A stretch of DNA of 64,000 nucleotides from Plasticicumulans acidivorans (GTDB lineage: Bacteria; Pseudomonadota; Gammaproteobacteria; Competibacterales; Competibacteraceae): NCBI RefSeq assembly GCF_003182095.1, contig NZ_QGTJ01000008.1, positions 1-64,000 on the forward strand, read 5' to 3'. A program made the position numbers and the translations under genes. Below, in pieces: positions 61,760 to 64,000 of the stretch. Numbering within the stretch: position 1 is the first letter of the stretch; the number at the start of each line of letters is the position of its first letter. The notes under the pieces are model-generated. The model was not told the DNA's origin. It saw nothing but the letters and a program-made list of their open reading frames with translations, and did no database searches.

Positions 61760-64000
61760 ATGACCATTCGCGTCGCGTTAAACCACAAGACTTCGTACCG
61801 CTTCGATCGTCTTGTGTCCATGTCGCCGCACATCGTGCGGTTGCGTCCGGCCCCGCATGCGCGTACCCCGATCCCGGCCTACTCGCTGAAGATTTCGCCG
61901 CAGCCGTACTTCATCAACTGGCAGCAGGACCCGTTCGGTAATTTCCAGGCCCGTCTGGTGTTCCCGGACAAGGTTCGCGAGTTCGAAGTCGAGGTCGACC
62001 TCGTTGCCGAGATGACGGTCATCAATCCTTTCGACTTCTTCGTCGAGGAGTACGCCGATAATTTCCCCTTCGAGTACCCGAGCGAGCTCAAGCGGGAGCT
62101 GGCCCCCTACCTCGAAGTCCGCGAGCGCGGTCCGCTGCTGCTCGACTGGCTGCGCGACGTGCCGGCCGATCCGGGCAATACCGTCAATTTCGTCGTCGAC
62201 CTCAACCAGCGTCTGCAGCAGGACGTCCGTTATCTGATCCGCATGGAGCCGGGCGTGCAGACCGGCGAGGAGACACTGACCAAGGGCAGCGGCTCCTGCC
62301 GTGACTCGGCCTGGCTGATGGTGCAGATCCTGCGTCACCTGGGTCTCGCCGCGCGTTTCGTCTCCGGCTACCTGATCCAGCTCACCGCCGACGTCAAGTC
62401 GCTCGACGGCCCCTCGGGCACCGATCACGATTTCACCGACCTGCACGCCTGGACCGAGGTGTTCATCCCCGGCGCCGGCTGGGTCGGCCTCGATCCCACT
62501 TCCGGCCTGCTGGCCGGTGAGGGCCACATTCCGCTGGCGGCGACCCCGGACCCGAGCGGTGCCGCGCCGATCACCGGCTACACCGATGAATGCGAGGTCG
62601 CCTTCGACTTCGGCATGAGCGTTACGCGCGTGCACGAAGATCCGCGCGTCACCAAGCCGTATTCCGAAGAGCAGTGGGGCGCGATCGAAGCGCTCGGCCA
62701 CGAAGTCGATGCGCGTCTGAGCGCCGGCGACGTGCGCCTGACGATGGGCGGCGAGCCGACCTTCGTCTCCATCGACGACATGGACGGCGCCGAATGGAAT
62801 ACCGCGGCGCTCGGCCCGAACAAGCGCCGGCTCGCCGGTGAGCTGCTCAAGCGCCTGCGCCGGCGTTTCGCCCCGGGCGGCCTGCTGCATTACTCGCAGG
62901 GCAAGTGGTATCCGGGCGAGTCGCTGCCGCGCTGGGCGCTGAACTGCTACTGGCGTACCGACGGCCAGCCGGTGTGGCAGGACGAGGCGCTGATCGCCGA
63001 CGACAATCGCAACAACGGCTATGGCCCGGAAGAGGCGATGGCATTTGCCTCCGAGCTGGCCAAGCGCCTCGGCGTGTCGCCGAAGCGGCTGGTGCCGGGC
63101 TACGAAGACGCTTATTACTACCTGTGGTACGAACGCACGCTGCCGGTCAACGTCGATCCGCTGAAGTCCAACCTCAAGGACCCGGAGGAGCGCCGTCGTC
63201 TGGCCAAGCTGCTGGAGCGCGATCTCGGCTCGGTGACCGGTTATGCGCTGCCACTGCGCTGGAACTTCTCGCGCAACGGCTGGGAGAGCGGCGCCTGGCC
63301 GCTGCGTCGTGATCACCTCTATCTGATCCCCGGCGACTCGCCGATGGGCCTGCGCCTGCCGCTGAGCGCGCTGCCCTGGGTCGATGACAAGGATCTGCCG
63401 GTCGAGCAGTCGATGTTCGAATTCCGCCAGCCGCTGCATCATGACCTGCACGGCGAGGTTGCCCGCCGCTACAGCGCGCTGCTGCGCGGCGAGTCGGCGG
63501 ACGGCCTGCACCATGAAGGCGTCAATCAGGACTGGCAGGAGCAGAAGCCGGACGACGACGATTACGATGTCGTCCACACCTCGCTGTGCGTCGAGTCGCG
63601 CGACGGGCAGGTGTATGTGTTCATGCCGCCGCTGTCGCGCCTGGAGCACTACCTCGATCTGGTGGCGACCATCGAGCAGACCGCGGCCCACCTCGGCATG
63701 CCGGTGTTCGTCGAAGGCTACACGCCGCCGCAGGACCCGCGGCTGATCAAGTTCGCTGTCACCCCGGACCCGGGCGTCATCGAGGTCAACATTCATCCGG
63801 CATCGTCGTGGGACGATCTGGTGACGAACACGCAGATCCTCTACGAGGAAGCGCGGCAGACCCGCCTCGGCACCGAGAAGTTCATGCTCGACGGCCGTCA
63901 CACCGGCACCGGCGGCGGCAACCACGTCACCCTCGGCGGCGCCACGCCGAACGACTCGCCGTTCCTGCGCCGCCCCGATCTGCTGCGCAGCCTGGTCACC
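61760..64000 (+). CDS. Transglutaminase-like / DUF2126 protein, 5' part
   Basis: The visible 747 codons start at ATG 61760 and run past the window end. Residues 1-80 form the bacterial transglutaminase N-terminal domain (RVALNHKTSYRFDRLVSMSPH). The transglutaminase core has Cys in GSGSCRDSAWL, His in DLHAWTEVF and Asp in GLDPTSG. From about residue 300 the DUF2126 region follows (RLTMGGEPTFVSIDDMDGAEW, LRRRFAPGGLLHYSQGKWYPGESLPRW). Complete members are about 1100 residues. It is the usual partner of the alpha-E and ATP-grasp genes. Confidence 0.94.
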   Translation, partial: MTIRVALNHKTSYRFDRLVSMSPHIVRLRPAPHARTPIPAYSLKISPQPYFINWQQDPFGNFQARLVFPDKVREFEVEVDLVAEMTVINPFDFFVEEYADNFPFEYPSELKRELAPYLEVRERGPLLLDWLRDVPADPGNTVNFVVDLNQRLQQDVRYLIRMEPGVQTGEETLTKGSGSCRDSAWLMVQILRHLGLAARFVSGYLIQLTADVKSLDGPSGTDHDFTDLHAWTEVFIPGAGWVGLDPTSGLLAGEGHIPLAATPDPSGAAPITGYTDECEVAFDFGMSVTRVHEDPRVTKPYSEEQWGAIEALGHEVDARLSAGDVRLTMGGEPTFVSIDDMDGAEWNTAALGPNKRRLAGELLKRLRRRFAPGGLLHYSQGKWYPGESLPRWALNCYWRTDGQPVWQDEALIADDNRNNGYGPEEAMAFASELAKRLGVSPKRLVPGYEDAYYYLWYERTLPVNVDPLKSNLKDPEERRRLAKLLERDLGSVTGYALPLRWNFSRNGWESGAWPLRRDHLYLIPGDSPMGLRLPLSALPWVDDKDLPVEQSMFEFRQPLHHDLHGEVARRYSALLRGESADGLHHEGVNQDWQEQKPDDDDYDVVHTSLCVESRDGQVYVFMPPLSRLEHYLDLVATIEQTAAHLGMPVFVEGYTPPQDPRLIKFAVTPDPGVIEVNIHPASSWDDLVTNTQILYEEARQTRLGTEKFMLDGRHTGTGGGNHVTLGGATPNDSPFLRRPDLLRSLVT

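Overview
The window is a high-GC chromosomal segment of a proteobacterium. Several features point to a betaproteobacterium of the Rhodocyclales type: a liv-type ABC cluster next to ETF and acyl-CoA dehydrogenase genes, a CydP/CydX cytochrome bd operon, a NifX-like and a NifF-like protein, and a long operon for aerobic aromatic degradation. This placement is inference from gene content; no rRNA or marker gene is present.

Region 1 (1-7.64 kb) is core metabolism on the + strand: the 3' end of etfA, an acyl-CoA dehydrogenase, a complete branched-chain-amino-acid-type ABC transporter (two ATPases, binding protein, two permeases) and a small exported Cache protein. A tRNA-Ser(UGA) follows at 7739-7826.

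Region 2 (7.81-19.17 kb) is an 11.3-kb integrated element lying between a 16-bp duplication of the tRNA-Ser 3' end. It carries a P4-type tyrosine integrase, an AlpA-like regulator, a primase/VapE-type helicase, both terminase subunits, a serine-recombinase-like protein that lacks the catalytic serine, several small unknown proteins, and a PvuII-type restriction-modification system (methylase, C controller, endonuclease). The endonuclease gene is frameshifted. There are no capsid, portal, tail or lysis genes, so it looks like a phage satellite or phage-inducible island with a defence cargo. It also contains several families of short repeats, including candidate integrase arm sites just inside both ends.

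Region 3 (19.3-23.2 kb) holds a TauE/SafE exporter, an exported esterase, a medium-chain reductase and a TetR regulator. Region 4 (23.75-40.5 kb) is a 17-gene, apparently single operon for an aromatic substrate. It encodes a Rieske dioxygenase (alpha, beta, ferredoxin, reductase), a cis-dihydrodiol dehydrogenase, a class II (LigAB-type) extradiol dioxygenase, a meta-cleavage hydrolase, the hydratase/aldolase/acetaldehyde dehydrogenase lower pathway, a feruloyl-CoA-synthetase-like ligase, a nitronate-monooxygenase-like flavoprotein and a second liv-type transporter with a fused permease-ATPase. A perfect 21-bp inverted repeat flanks its promoter region.

Region 5 (40.5-64 kb) is mixed: an MFS transporter, a low-GC patch with small unknown genes, and a cytochrome bd operon (nifX-like, cydP, cydA, cydB, cydX). 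That operon has a well-formed sigma-54 promoter facing a divergently encoded sigma-54 activator. Then come GST, HD hydrolase, soluble chemoreceptor, Crp/Fnr regulator, CDF transporter, thiopurine methyltransferase, DUF1036, alanine dehydrogenase, DUF2721, HAD phosphatase, MobA, flavodoxin, and an alpha-E / circularly permuted ATP-grasp pair divergent from a large transglutaminase-DUF2126 gene cut by the window end.
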